Of a DNA stretch of 64,000 nt, positions 51,553 to 59,992 are shown in pieces. Numbering within the stretch: the stretch's first letter is position 1; each line of letters begins with the position of its first letter. The DNA comes from Candidatus Dojkabacteria bacterium. GTDB lineage: Bacteria; Patescibacteria; Dojkabacteria; SC72. The stretch is from the NCBI GenBank assembly GCA_023229785.1, contig JALNYV010000001.1, forward strand, positions 1 to 64,000, in the 5' to 3' direction. The notes under the pieces were generated by a model that was not told the DNA's origin, made no database searches, and saw only the letters and a program-made list of their open reading frames with translations. A program made the translations under genes and the position numbers.

Positions 51553-52494
51553 ATGTTAATTGAAGAAGTAGTATTAAAAATTGAGGCAGGTCGTGGTGGA
51601 GATGGATGCCAATATCAGTATGGAACTAAGCCTGAAGGTGGAGATGGAGGAAACGGCGGTTATGTGTATTTGAAAGGGACTTCAAAGCTTTATGATTTAT
51701 CTACCATTGATGAGAGAAAAACATATAAAGCAGAAAATGGGAAGATAGGACAGAAGGGAAATAAAAAAGGAGCCAATGGTGAAGATTTAATCATATCTTT
51801 ACCACTTGTGACAGAGGTGATAATTGATAATGTTGTTAAATATACAATCTCTGAAAGTAACCAGACTGTTTGTTTACTGGATGGTGGAAATGGTGGGTTG
51901 GGAAGTGTTTCTCTTCGAAAAAAACACTCGTTAGCTGGTAACAATATCGGAGGAGAAAGCAAAAGAATTAAGGTGAAGTTTCTTCTCAAGCTTCAATCAG
52001 ACGTGATATTTTTAGGCTATCCTAATGCTGGAAAATCAAGTATGTTAAATAGCTTAACTGCTGCAACAGCCAAAACAGCAGCGTATCAGTTTACAACCTT
52101 AGAGCCTCAAATTGGGCTGATGGACGGTCTTAAGCTTATGGATCTACCTGGATTAATTGAAGGTGCTCATACTGGAAAAGGATTGGGAATTGGATTTGTA
52201 AAGCACACAGAGAATTCAAAATTATTAGCACATTTTGTTAGTTTAGAAAATGATGAACCGCTTGAAACATATACCTCCCTTAGGGATGAGATAAAAGATA
52301 TTAGTGAAGATTTATATAATAAACCTGAGCTTGTAATACTCACCAAAACTGATGAATTTGAAAAAGATATTGTAAAAAGGAATGAAGATATATTTAGAGA
52401 TAAAGGAATTAATGTTGTTTCATGCTCAATAATTGATGATGAATCTATCCTAAAAGTGAGAGAAACAATTAAAGCACAGCTAAAAAGCTTTTAA
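51553..52494 (+). CDS. obg: Obg/CgtA GTPase
   Basis: 313 residues. The Gly-rich Obg domain (about 1-155, with GRGGDG and GGDGGNGG) is followed by the G domain: G1 GYPNAGKSS, G3 DLPGLIEGAH, G4 TKTD. Obg controls late steps of 50S ribosome assembly and responds to ppGpp. The C-terminal OCT domain is absent. The gene overlaps the convergent glycosyltransferase by 15 bp. Confidence 0.94.
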   Translation: MLIEEVVLKIEAGRGGDGCQYQYGTKPEGGDGGNGGYVYLKGTSKLYDLSTIDERKTYKAENGKIGQKGNKKGANGEDLIISLPLVTEVIIDNVVKYTISESNQTVCLLDGGNGGLGSVSLRKKHSLAGNNIGGESKRIKVKFLLKLQSDVIFLGYPNAGKSSMLNSLTAATAKTAAYQFTTLEPQIGLMDGLKLMDLPGLIEGAHTGKGLGIGFVKHTENSKLLAHFVSLENDEPLETYTSLRDEIKDISEDLYNKPELVILTKTDEFEKDIVKRNEDIFRDKGINVVSCSIIDDESILKVRETIKAQLKSF

Positions 52495-53544
52495 CTTGGT
52501 ATTCCAAAGAGAGACAATATTTTCGTGAGAGTAATCTTTTATCTGCTTTTTAACGGATATAATAGATTCCTTGCTAAAGTCTTCATATCTTTTTTTGTCA
52601 TTTAGTAGCTTCATAATTTCTTCTGCAAATTCTTTTGGGTCCCTACTACTAATTATTAGCCCATTTTTTTCACTTTCCATTAGGTCAGCGACATCACCGA
52701 CATTGGTTGTTATTGAAGGAACACCCCTTGCCATTGATTCCACAACTACCATTGGAAGTCCTTCTGAAACAGACGTTAAAAGCATCAGTCTTGAGACATC
52801 AATATATTTGTTAACGTCATTTAGTCTTCCAGCTAAAGTAATATTATCTTTTAGCCCTTTTTGATTAATTAACTCCTTTATATTCTCAAACCTTGGTCCA
52901 TCTCCAAGCATTACTCCAGAAATATTAGGCATCTTCTTTTTAATCTCGTATATAATTTCCACCCAAAGTGGCAGGTCTTTTACATCTCTAAAATTTCCTA
53001 TATATATTAGGTCGTACAATTTCTTTTTGGTGTTCTCTGAGAGATTTTGGATTTCAAATTGATTAGGAAGAACAAAAAGATTTTCTTTATGTATTCCTAA
53101 ACTTTCTACATATTTAAATGACCTTGTCCCCTTAACACCAACAAGTGTTGCCCCTTTTGTCATCTTCACAAAAGTTTTATTTTCCTTATATTTATCAGGA
53201 CTTTCAATGAAGATAAATATGTATTTCCTTTTAAAAAGCTTTGCGAGGAGATAAGCATATATACAGTGCATTAGATAATGTATACCTATTAATATATCTA
53301 TTTTCCTTGTAAGCATAAGAAAGAATCCTGCAAATAGTCTGTATGCCTCACTAAGTAGAGTTATTTTTCTAAATATTTTAATTGTATTTACTTGAACTAG
53401 TTTTGGATGGCTGAAAATGAAAGGCTCTTTTCTAACTAGATATAACTTGTTCACATAGCTACTATCTAGCAAAGGAAGTAGTTTTTCTTTCAGTTTTTTT
53501 TCTGAAAGTCCTGTAAATATTAATATGTTTTTACAGTTTTCCAT
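52480..53544 (-). CDS. GT4-family glycosyltransferase
   Basis: 354 residues, GT-B fold. The C-terminal donor domain is clear: LIYIGNFRDVKDLPLWVEI, GVMLGDGPRFENIK, LAGRLNDVNKYI, LLTSVSEGLPMVVVESMARG with the E-x7-E type pair, and PSITTNVGDVADLM. Adds a sugar to a surface glycan; donor unknown. It overlaps the GT2 gene by 14 bp and ends a minus-strand run with GT2 and DedA. Confidence 0.9.
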   Translation of the reverse strand: MENCKNILIFTGLSEKKLKEKLLPLLDSSYVNKLYLVRKEPFIFSHPKLVQVNTIKIFRKITLLSEAYRLFAGFFLMLTRKIDILIGIHYLMHCIYAYLLAKLFKRKYIFIFIESPDKYKENKTFVKMTKGATLVGVKGTRSFKYVESLGIHKENLFVLPNQFEIQNLSENTKKKLYDLIYIGNFRDVKDLPLWVEIIYEIKKKMPNISGVMLGDGPRFENIKELINQKGLKDNITLAGRLNDVNKYIDVSRLMLLTSVSEGLPMVVVESMARGVPSITTNVGDVADLMESEKNGLIISSRDPKEFAEEIMKLLNDKKRYEDFSKESIISVKKQIKDYSHENIVSLWNTKLKAF

Positions 53545-54478
53545 GTTTTTTAAATCTTGAAATTAAAAGAAGATAGAAGATAGCAAAGTAACTTGGAAGT
53601 GGAATAATTTTAAGCTTTTTTGAAAAAAGAAGGGCGTATGAAAGAGATTTCTTTAGATATTGGAGTGTTCGTTTTGCTGCTCCTGCTGCAGAGTAGAAGC
53701 GTGCTACTTGCAACCAGTGTCTTGCATATATCTTTTTAGCTATCTTGGGACCTAGTTTTTCAATATCGTTTTTAAAATCAGATAAGAAGAGATTTTTTAC
53801 TTCAACTAATCTATCAACTTTAGCAACTCCCCCACTTCCTGCAATTCTAACGGCGTGTCCATATACCTTTGTGAGTGGCTCTTGTACTACGGCTAGTTTA
53901 TATTCTCTTAAATACCTGAGGAGGTATTCTTGATCTTGATGCCGTAGGTACTTTTCATCAAAAAGTCCTATTTTATTGATTGCTGATTTGTGAATAAGAA
54001 GAGATGCTCCTGCAGAAAGTGAGATTTCCATAAGAAGAATTTCTTTTGTTAAATCCCCTTCTTTATTAATTAAGATCTTGTTCCAGCAATTTCCTTCTTG
54101 TTTATAATGGCTAGTAACTGATGCTTTCCAAATATTTTGGTCTCTTCTTTGTAAATCAGCAATTTGCACCTTTAGTTTATTTGGAAACCATTCATCATCA
54201 TCATCTAGAAATGCAACATATTCTCCTTTACTTGCTTTAATTCCTGTGTTTCTACCTGCTGCACCATTTCTATTTATTTTGTGTCTTACTAGTTGGATTC
54301 TTTTATCTTTTATACTCTCCACAGCCTTTGCAGTATTGTCTGTGGATCCGTCATCAACAACGATTAATTCAATATTTGGATATGATTGTTCAAGGATACT
54401 TCTTAGTGCCCTTTTGATTGTTTTTTCTCCGTTATATGTTGTTGTAATTACAGAAACTAGTGGAAGATCGTTTTTCAT
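53531..54478 (-). CDS. GT2-family glycosyltransferase
   Basis: 315 residues, GT-A fold. VSVITTTYNGEKTIKRALRS, VVDDGSTDNTAKAVE, and the donor-metal motif DDDDEWFPNKL (DxD) are all present, with the acceptor region RHQDQEYLLR. The C-terminal 60 residues hold a hydrophobic helix. Acts on cell-surface polysaccharide. Overlaps DedA by 4 bp and GT4 by 14 bp, so the three genes are co-translated. Confidence 0.92.
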   Translation of the reverse strand: MKNDLPLVSVITTTYNGEKTIKRALRSILEQSYPNIELIVVDDGSTDNTAKAVESIKDKRIQLVRHKINRNGAAGRNTGIKASKGEYVAFLDDDDEWFPNKLKVQIADLQRRDQNIWKASVTSHYKQEGNCWNKILINKEGDLTKEILLMEISLSAGASLLIHKSAINKIGLFDEKYLRHQDQEYLLRYLREYKLAVVQEPLTKVYGHAVRIAGSGGVAKVDRLVEVKNLFLSDFKNDIEKLGPKIAKKIYARHWLQVARFYSAAGAAKRTLQYLKKSLSYALLFSKKLKIIPLPSYFAIFYLLLISRFKKHGKL

Positions 54479-55119
54479 CTTTTCGCTTCATTTTTAGATT
54501 TAATTGCTTCTACAACTATTGGAATTAATGAGATAAAGATTATACCTAGTGCTACAAACTCAAAATTATTTTTTATGAATGTTATATTGCCGAAAAAATA
54601 TCCCACCCAAAGAAACAGTGAAACCCATACAAATCCTCCAATGAAATTGTATGAGATGAATTTTGTATATTTCATCTTCCCAATTCCCGCAACAAAAGGT
54701 GCAAATGTTCGAATAATTGGGATGAATCTTGATAAAATAATTGCTTTACCACCATATTTCTCATAAAAACCTTGTGCTCTATCAAGATATTCTTTTTTAA
54801 GAAACTTTACTTTTCCCGAAAATGCAACAGGCCCCACCTTATACCCTATCCAGTAGTTAACAGTATCTCCTAGAAACGCTGCAAGGATAAGTAGAATCCA
54901 AAGTAACCATATATTAAAAGAGCCAAGAGATGCTGTTAGTGCTCCAGCTGCAAAGAGGAAAGAATCTCCAGGCAAAAATGGTGTTATTACTAATCCAGTC
55001 TCGCAAAATATCACTAAAAAGATTATTAGATAGCTAAAACTCCCAAATTTATCTATCACAAGTGATAAATATTTATCTATATGAAGAAATATATTAAACA
55101 GATTTAATATTGTTTGCAT
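54475..55119 (-). CDS. DedA-family membrane protein
   Basis: 214 residues, about five helices. The family segments are visible: FCETGLVITPFLPGDSFLFA, LGDTVNYWIGYKVG, and FYEKYGGKAIILSRFIPIIR followed by TFAPFVAG. DedA proteins are linked to undecaprenyl phosphate or phospholipid flipping and membrane homeostasis. Position next to glycosyltransferases and downstream of purA supports an envelope role. Confidence 0.93.
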   Translation of the reverse strand: MQTILNLFNIFLHIDKYLSLVIDKFGSFSYLIIFLVIFCETGLVITPFLPGDSFLFAAGALTASLGSFNIWLLWILLILAAFLGDTVNYWIGYKVGPVAFSGKVKFLKKEYLDRAQGFYEKYGGKAIILSRFIPIIRTFAPFVAGIGKMKYTKFISYNFIGGFVWVSLFLWVGYFFGNITFIKNNFEFVALGIIFISLIPIVVEAIKSKNEAKR

Positions 55120-55135
55120 ATCTCTGATTATACTA

Positions 55136-56527
55136 TTAAATTAGCACAGTATCATGTCTATCTGGTCCAAATGTTACCATAACTGGGGTTGTTTTAGTCT
55201 CATTTGAAATAAAAGAGATGAATTTCTTTGCATTTTCAGGGATATCACTAAATTTTTTAGACTTTTTTAGTAAATCTTTGTTCCAATACTTCATTTCTTT
55301 ATATTTTGCTGAAATTCCGTTTAGATGCTCTTGATCTGGTCTGTAATATGTCTTTTTGGCGTTTTTTAGATACCCTACAGCAACTTTTACATTTCTTTTG
55401 TAGATTATGTCCATATGACCAAAAACAAGCTCTTCTATGCCTCCAACACGACAATAGTATGAAAGCATTGGCAGATCCAAGTAGATTATTGTTCTTGGTC
55501 TACCTGTTGTCGTTCCATACTCATTTGCATCATCCCTTATCTGTTTTGCAAACTCCTCTTCCATGTTAGTTGGTATTGTCTTGCTTCCAACGTGTGAAGA
55601 GTATGTTGATTTTATTACTCCAAATCTTCCAGATATATCATTTGCATTTACAATTCCCTCTGTTGAATATGTAATACCGTCAAGACAACAGTTTGATGCT
55701 GTTACATCTGGATATACACCCCACCTAGGGTCTAGTCCCACTGCTTGTGCTTTTTCAAAGATAAATGGAGTATCACCCTCCCACTCTTTTTTTATAAACT
55801 CAAACATAGGAGAAACATATTTTTTTAATTCCATTTTTGTTTTACCAATCTTTGCAATGAATTCACTCTCTGTTCCTACCTTATACTCGTTATTTTTTAA
55901 TCCTTTTACTGTTACTTTTGAGCAATCTATTCCCAGTCCTTTTGTTAAACTGGCATATCTTTGGTAATGCTCTGAGAGAATAGCTTTCCAATTAGCTTTG
56001 AAAAGATCGCGAACTCTTACTGGAAAACGGTATGTTACATCTGCATAACTTGGAGATATGCCTCTTCCAGTTGCTGCCTTTGATCCAAAACTTCCAGAAC
56101 TCTTTTCTTTAAAAGCAAGTTCAAGTGCTCTGTGAGTATCAAAACATAGTACAGCCATTTCATCAATCATTAATTTTGCTGGAAACTTTTTAAATCCAAA
56201 CACTTTCTTTACCTCATTTATCTCGCTGACTAAATCTATTGGGTGAATGACCATGCCTTTGCCAAGAACACATGTACAGCCTTTATGAAGTATTCCAGAG
56301 CCGATTTGATGTAGTCCTATCTTCTTTCCATTATATGAAATTGTATGTCCTGCATTTGAGCCACCGTTATCTCTATAGACAACAACTTTTTTATGCGTTT
56401 TAAGAAAATAGTCTGTTAGTTCATCAGTTATTCTCCCCTTTCCTTCGTCTCCGAAAATAGCTCCCATTACAACAACCGAATTTGCTCTTCTTCCCTTTTT
56501 ACTAAGCGCTTTTTTGAAATTAGTCAT
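55136..56527 (-). CDS. purA: adenylosuccinate synthetase
   Basis: 463 residues, longer than the usual 430. Converts IMP and Asp to adenylosuccinate using GTP. The P-loop region is IFGDEGKGRITDEL (usual GDEGKGK has Arg as its last residue), followed by the IMP/catalytic motif DNGGSNAGHTI and the GTP part KSTYSSHVGSKTIPTNM. The C-terminal region TTPVMVTFGPDRHDTV fits the family. Operon: purA then DedA (16-bp gap). The Arg substitution is near the phosphate site and conservative. Confidence 0.92.
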   Translation of the reverse strand: MTNFKKALSKKGRRANSVVVMGAIFGDEGKGRITDELTDYFLKTHKKVVVYRDNGGSNAGHTISYNGKKIGLHQIGSGILHKGCTCVLGKGMVIHPIDLVSEINEVKKVFGFKKFPAKLMIDEMAVLCFDTHRALELAFKEKSSGSFGSKAATGRGISPSYADVTYRFPVRVRDLFKANWKAILSEHYQRYASLTKGLGIDCSKVTVKGLKNNEYKVGTESEFIAKIGKTKMELKKYVSPMFEFIKKEWEGDTPFIFEKAQAVGLDPRWGVYPDVTASNCCLDGITYSTEGIVNANDISGRFGVIKSTYSSHVGSKTIPTNMEEEFAKQIRDDANEYGTTTGRPRTIIYLDLPMLSYYCRVGGIEELVFGHMDIIYKRNVKVAVGYLKNAKKTYYRPDQEHLNGISAKYKEMKYWNKDLLKKSKKFSDIPENAKKFISFISNETKTTPVMVTFGPDRHDTVLI

Positions 56528-56656
56528 AAAGAAAAAAATAAATTTATTTGAGGCAGAATATATAAATATAACCTTTAATTTAAATTTAATCTACAATACA
56601 TATTTGCTATTAGAAATTTTGTTGTATACTGAACTATTAAATTAAATTTAATAAAT

Positions 56657-56983
56657 ATGGAAAAAGCTATTGTTTTTCTTCCGATGATTCTATTAGGAGG
56701 CTTCTTTCTGCTTCTTATTGTTCTTTTCATAGTGGTCGTTATTGTAATAATCGCAAAAGGAAAGGCCCAGACTTGGAAAGGAGTTATTACAGAGAAGATT
56801 AGTAATACAAGTAGAGGCTCATTTGAAGATAGTGATAAGGTATCTCAACTATATTCTTTAGCAATAACATTAGATGGCGGGAAGAATGTAAAAATAGCAG
56901 TTTCTAAGCAATTGTATGATTCATTGAAAGTTGGAGACAGGTTATTTAAAGAAAAAGGTAGCTCTTGGCCAGTTAAAATTTAA
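56657..56983 (+). CDS. small membrane protein
   Basis: 108 residues. One long hydrophobic N-terminal segment (about 7-34) and a cytoplasmic or extracellular beta-rich module (about 38-108) with repeated GG/GD turns (LDGGKNVKIAV, LKVGDRLFKEKG). The family is not recognised with certainty. The stop is shared with the convergent GT39 gene in TTAA at 56980-56983. Confidence 0.55.
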   Translation: MEKAIVFLPMILLGGFFLLLIVLFIVVVIVIIAKGKAQTWKGVITEKISNTSRGSFEDSDKVSQLYSLAITLDGGKNVKIAVSKQLYDSLKVGDRLFKEKGSSWPVKI

Positions 56984-58470
56984 TTTTTAACTAAGATTAT
57001 AAAATCATTTGAGATATTTGTTATCTCTGTAAATTCTGTTTTAGGATAAGCACCTATATCTGTTCCACTAATAACAAAACAATCTCCTTTCTTAAGATCC
57101 AACATACTAGATTTCTCACTCTCATGCAATAAAGCCCAGCCACTATAGTTTTCTCCTGAGTTGCCAATATAATATGTGTTAGTGTCTTTTAGGTAGAAAT
57201 TAGTAATAATCATATCGGCTGGATGTTGAAATACGACTTTATCATATCTTCCATCAATTTCCCTTGCGACTTGCCTAAAATCTGGAATTGAAGGAAGAGG
57301 CTTCAACAAGAAGATAAGTGCAATGTATATTGAAAGAGGAATAATTATCCAATATTTCTTTATTATCAATGAAAGAGTTGTAAAAAAGGATAATAGTAAT
57401 AATGCTCCTCCAGTTATTAAGTATCGCTCTACATAGAAGTTGATTCCAAGAAAACCCATCAATAGAACGCCAAAGAAGAATATATACGTTACTGAAATAA
57501 GAAAAGTGATAAGTCTTTTCTTTTCTAGCGAGATGTCTTTGCTTCTCATAACAAAGATATATCCAAAGATATGTAAACCAAATAGTATTGAAGAAGAAAG
57601 TTTTAGAGGAATACTCAAGATAAACTCTCTTGCAGGGGTAACGCCATCTACATTTCTAACAACTCCAAAAAGGTAGGTAAAATTAACTCTTAAAAAGTCC
57701 CAAACAGTTGTTCGAGGTACCCACCAAATTCTCAAGCTATCATATGATTCAAGAGTTTTTCTAATTGGAAGAAACCAAGCTACTAAAAGGGATGTTAGAA
57801 GTATTATTATGGTTAAAAGTAAGAGTTTCTTATTAACACCTTTTTGGGTAAATACATACTTATATATTATTACACTGGCAAAGATTGCAATTAAGAATAT
57901 TATCTGGAAATAGTGTGTGAAGCATAGGATTAATGCAAAAAGAGCTGACAGCCCTAAATATTTCAACCTTTCATTCGACTTTTCAGCTTTTAACCATTTA
58001 ACCATGAAGAATATTAAAGAAAGACCTATCAATGTAATAAACGAGTACGCCCTCGCTTCTACTGAGTATGTTACAAAGTAAGGAGAAACAGCGACTACTA
58101 GAGCGAGAATTAATCCAGTTTTAGGAAATCTGTTTTTTTCATCAAAAAATGTTTTACCAAGTATATACGAGACTAAAATGGAAAGAGTCCCACAAAATAC
58201 TGAAAAACTCCTTATTCCAATTTGTGTTACACCGAATATGTATGTCCAGGAGCGTACAAGGATGTAATACAAAGGCGGGTGTACCTTATCATTTGCAATT
58301 GTAGTGAGCATATCTTTGTAAGAGAGTTTTAGAACATCTCCTGTAAAGGCCTCATCATACCAAAATGAGGTTTTGTTTATTTGAAGTAATCTTAGGACTA
58401 CTCCAATTACAACAATAAGTGAAAGAATAAACAAAGGATTTGTAATTAGCTTTTTGAACTTCTTTATCAT
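56980..58470 (-). CDS. GT39-like lipid-dependent glycosyltransferase membrane protein
   Basis: 496 residues, about 11 helices. The first loop KTSFWYDEAFTGDVLKLSYK carries the catalytic DE pair of the dolichol/undecaprenyl-phosphate-mannose type (ArnT/PMT), and the segment HPPLYYILVRSW follows. It transfers a sugar from a polyprenyl-phosphate donor to an extracytoplasmic acceptor. It is divergent from the DEAD-box helicase, with a 223-bp gap. Confidence 0.87.
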   Translation of the reverse strand: MIKKFKKLITNPLFILSLIVVIGVVLRLLQINKTSFWYDEAFTGDVLKLSYKDMLTTIANDKVHPPLYYILVRSWTYIFGVTQIGIRSFSVFCGTLSILVSYILGKTFFDEKNRFPKTGLILALVVAVSPYFVTYSVEARAYSFITLIGLSLIFFMVKWLKAEKSNERLKYLGLSALFALILCFTHYFQIIFLIAIFASVIIYKYVFTQKGVNKKLLLLTIIILLTSLLVAWFLPIRKTLESYDSLRIWWVPRTTVWDFLRVNFTYLFGVVRNVDGVTPAREFILSIPLKLSSSILFGLHIFGYIFVMRSKDISLEKKRLITFLISVTYIFFFGVLLMGFLGINFYVERYLITGGALLLLSFFTTLSLIIKKYWIIIPLSIYIALIFLLKPLPSIPDFRQVAREIDGRYDKVVFQHPADMIITNFYLKDTNTYYIGNSGENYSGWALLHESEKSSMLDLKKGDCFVISGTDIGAYPKTEFTEITNISNDFIILVKN

Positions 58471-58525
58471 GATTTGTATGTTATCACCCGCTTATTTATA
58501 TGTCGAGACTAAATATATGAGATTG

Positions 58526-58534
58526 TGGTATAAT
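58526..58534 (+). promoter_or_regulatory. extended -10 promoter of the DEAD-box helicase, long leader
   Basis: TGG-TATAAT (58529-58534). Unlike other promoters in the window it lies about 160 nt before the ATG, which implies a leader of about 150 nt. Confidence 0.5.
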
Positions 58535-58582
58535 GCTATCACAAATTAATAATACATTAAGTTCCGCATTTCATTTAAATTT

Positions 58583-58603
58583 TTTCGGAGCTTAACTCCG
58601 AAA
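58583..58603 (+). promoter_or_regulatory. hairpin in the helicase mRNA leader
   Basis: Perfect 8-bp inverted repeat TTTCGGAG-CTTAA-CTCCGAAA. Preceded by a T-run and followed by mixed sequence, so it is not a typical terminator. A role in temperature or helicase-level control is possible by analogy with cold-shock RNA helicase leaders (inference). Confidence 0.45.
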
Positions 58604-58693
58604 GACATTTTTCAATTCTCTTTCGCTGAAATTAGAATAGTTTTACTATTTTTTGTTGTGTTGTGGATTTGAAGTAAATTAATTATAAGTATT

Positions 58694-59944
58694 ATGCAAA
58701 GTTATTATAATAGAAATGCTAGTAGAGGTTTTTCAGGAAGCCGAAGTTTTGGTGGAAACAGAGGTGGAGGTGGAAGACAGGGTGGATTTAGAGGAAGAGG
58801 TGGACGAAGTGGAGGTAGAAGACCACAAGAAGTAATCTCAGTTAACAAATATATAAATAAGCAGGTAAAAGAATCTGCAAAAGTTGAGTTCGTTCCTTCC
58901 TATAACTACTCTGATTTAAAAGTAAATCCTACATTAAAGCAAAATATTATATCAAAGGGATATACTGTCCCTACCCCTATTCAAGACCAGGCTATTGCCG
59001 CTGTAATGAATGGGAAGGATGTGCTTGGGATTGCAAATACTGGAACAGGTAAGACAGCAGCATTTTTAATTCCGCTTCTTGAAAAAGTAATTAAAAATAG
59101 GCAGGAAAAAATATTGATAATCACTCCTACAAGAGAGTTAGCAAGCCAAATTAATTCCGAGCTTTTCTCTTTAACGGCAAGGCTTGGAATATACTCTGTT
59201 GAGTGTACTGGTGGAAACCCGATATACAGACAAATAGATAAGTTGAGACGTGGTTTTAACTTTGTTGTTGGTACTCCAGGAAGACTTATGGATTTAGCAA
59301 AACAGAGAAAGTTAGATTTCTCAAGGTTTAATAATCTCGTACTGGATGAAGTAGATAGGATGTTAGATATGGGATTTATAGATGATATTAAAGGAATAAT
59401 TGCACAATTACCAAGTGAAAGACAAACTCTTTTCTTTTCAGCAACGGTTGATAGAAAAATAGAAGTGTTGATCCAATCTATTCTTAAAAAGGATTTTGTT
59501 AAAATATCTGTAACAACAGGCGAAACAGCTGAGAATGTATTTCAGGATGTCGTCTATTTCAGAGATATGGAAGACAAGATTAACAAACTCGAAAGCATAT
59601 TAAAAGACGAAAAAACAAGTAAAACATTGGTCTTTGTTAATACTAAGAGATTTGTTGATAGATTAGATGAACAATTGTATAAAAGAGGGCATAGAGTGTG
59701 TGCAATTCATGGAGATAAGAGACAGAACTTTAGAACAAGAGCTATTTCAAACTTTAAAACTGGAGTTACTGATATCTTGATTGCAACTGATGTTGCTGCA
59801 AGAGGGCTTGATATACCTTCTGTGAGCCATGTTATTAACTTTGATGAGCCAAATAGCTATCAGGACTATATTCATAGAATTGGCAGAACAGGAAGAGCAG
59901 GAAAAGCAGGAATTGCATTAACATTTGTAATGAAGAAATTTTAA
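58694..59944 (+). CDS. DEAD-box RNA helicase with N-terminal RGG box
   Basis: 416 residues. Unusually the N-terminus is an Arg/Gly-rich tail (about 8-48, several RGG/GGR units); in most bacterial homologues such tails are C-terminal. Core motifs: Q motif PTPIQDQAI, Walker A ANTGTGKTAA, PTRELA, TPGRLMD, DEVD in place of DEAD, SAT, RGLDIPSV and HRIGRTGRAG. Function: RNA unwinding in ribosome assembly or RNA decay. The upstream leader has a hairpin. Confidence 0.93.
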   Translation: MQSYYNRNASRGFSGSRSFGGNRGGGGRQGGFRGRGGRSGGRRPQEVISVNKYINKQVKESAKVEFVPSYNYSDLKVNPTLKQNIISKGYTVPTPIQDQAIAAVMNGKDVLGIANTGTGKTAAFLIPLLEKVIKNRQEKILIITPTRELASQINSELFSLTARLGIYSVECTGGNPIYRQIDKLRRGFNFVVGTPGRLMDLAKQRKLDFSRFNNLVLDEVDRMLDMGFIDDIKGIIAQLPSERQTLFFSATVDRKIEVLIQSILKKDFVKISVTTGETAENVFQDVVYFRDMEDKINKLESILKDEKTSKTLVFVNTKRFVDRLDEQLYKRGHRVCAIHGDKRQNFRTRAISNFKTGVTDILIATDVAARGLDIPSVSHVINFDEPNSYQDYIHRIGRTGRAGKAGIALTFVMKKF

Positions 59945-59992
59945 TCAGAATTGATTAATTGTCTAACATAAGCTACATTATTCTTAGCTAAT

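Noticed and set aside
58583..58603. Hairpin as intrinsic terminator
   Set aside because: It is not followed by a U-run and lies between a promoter and its gene, so a leader element is more likely.
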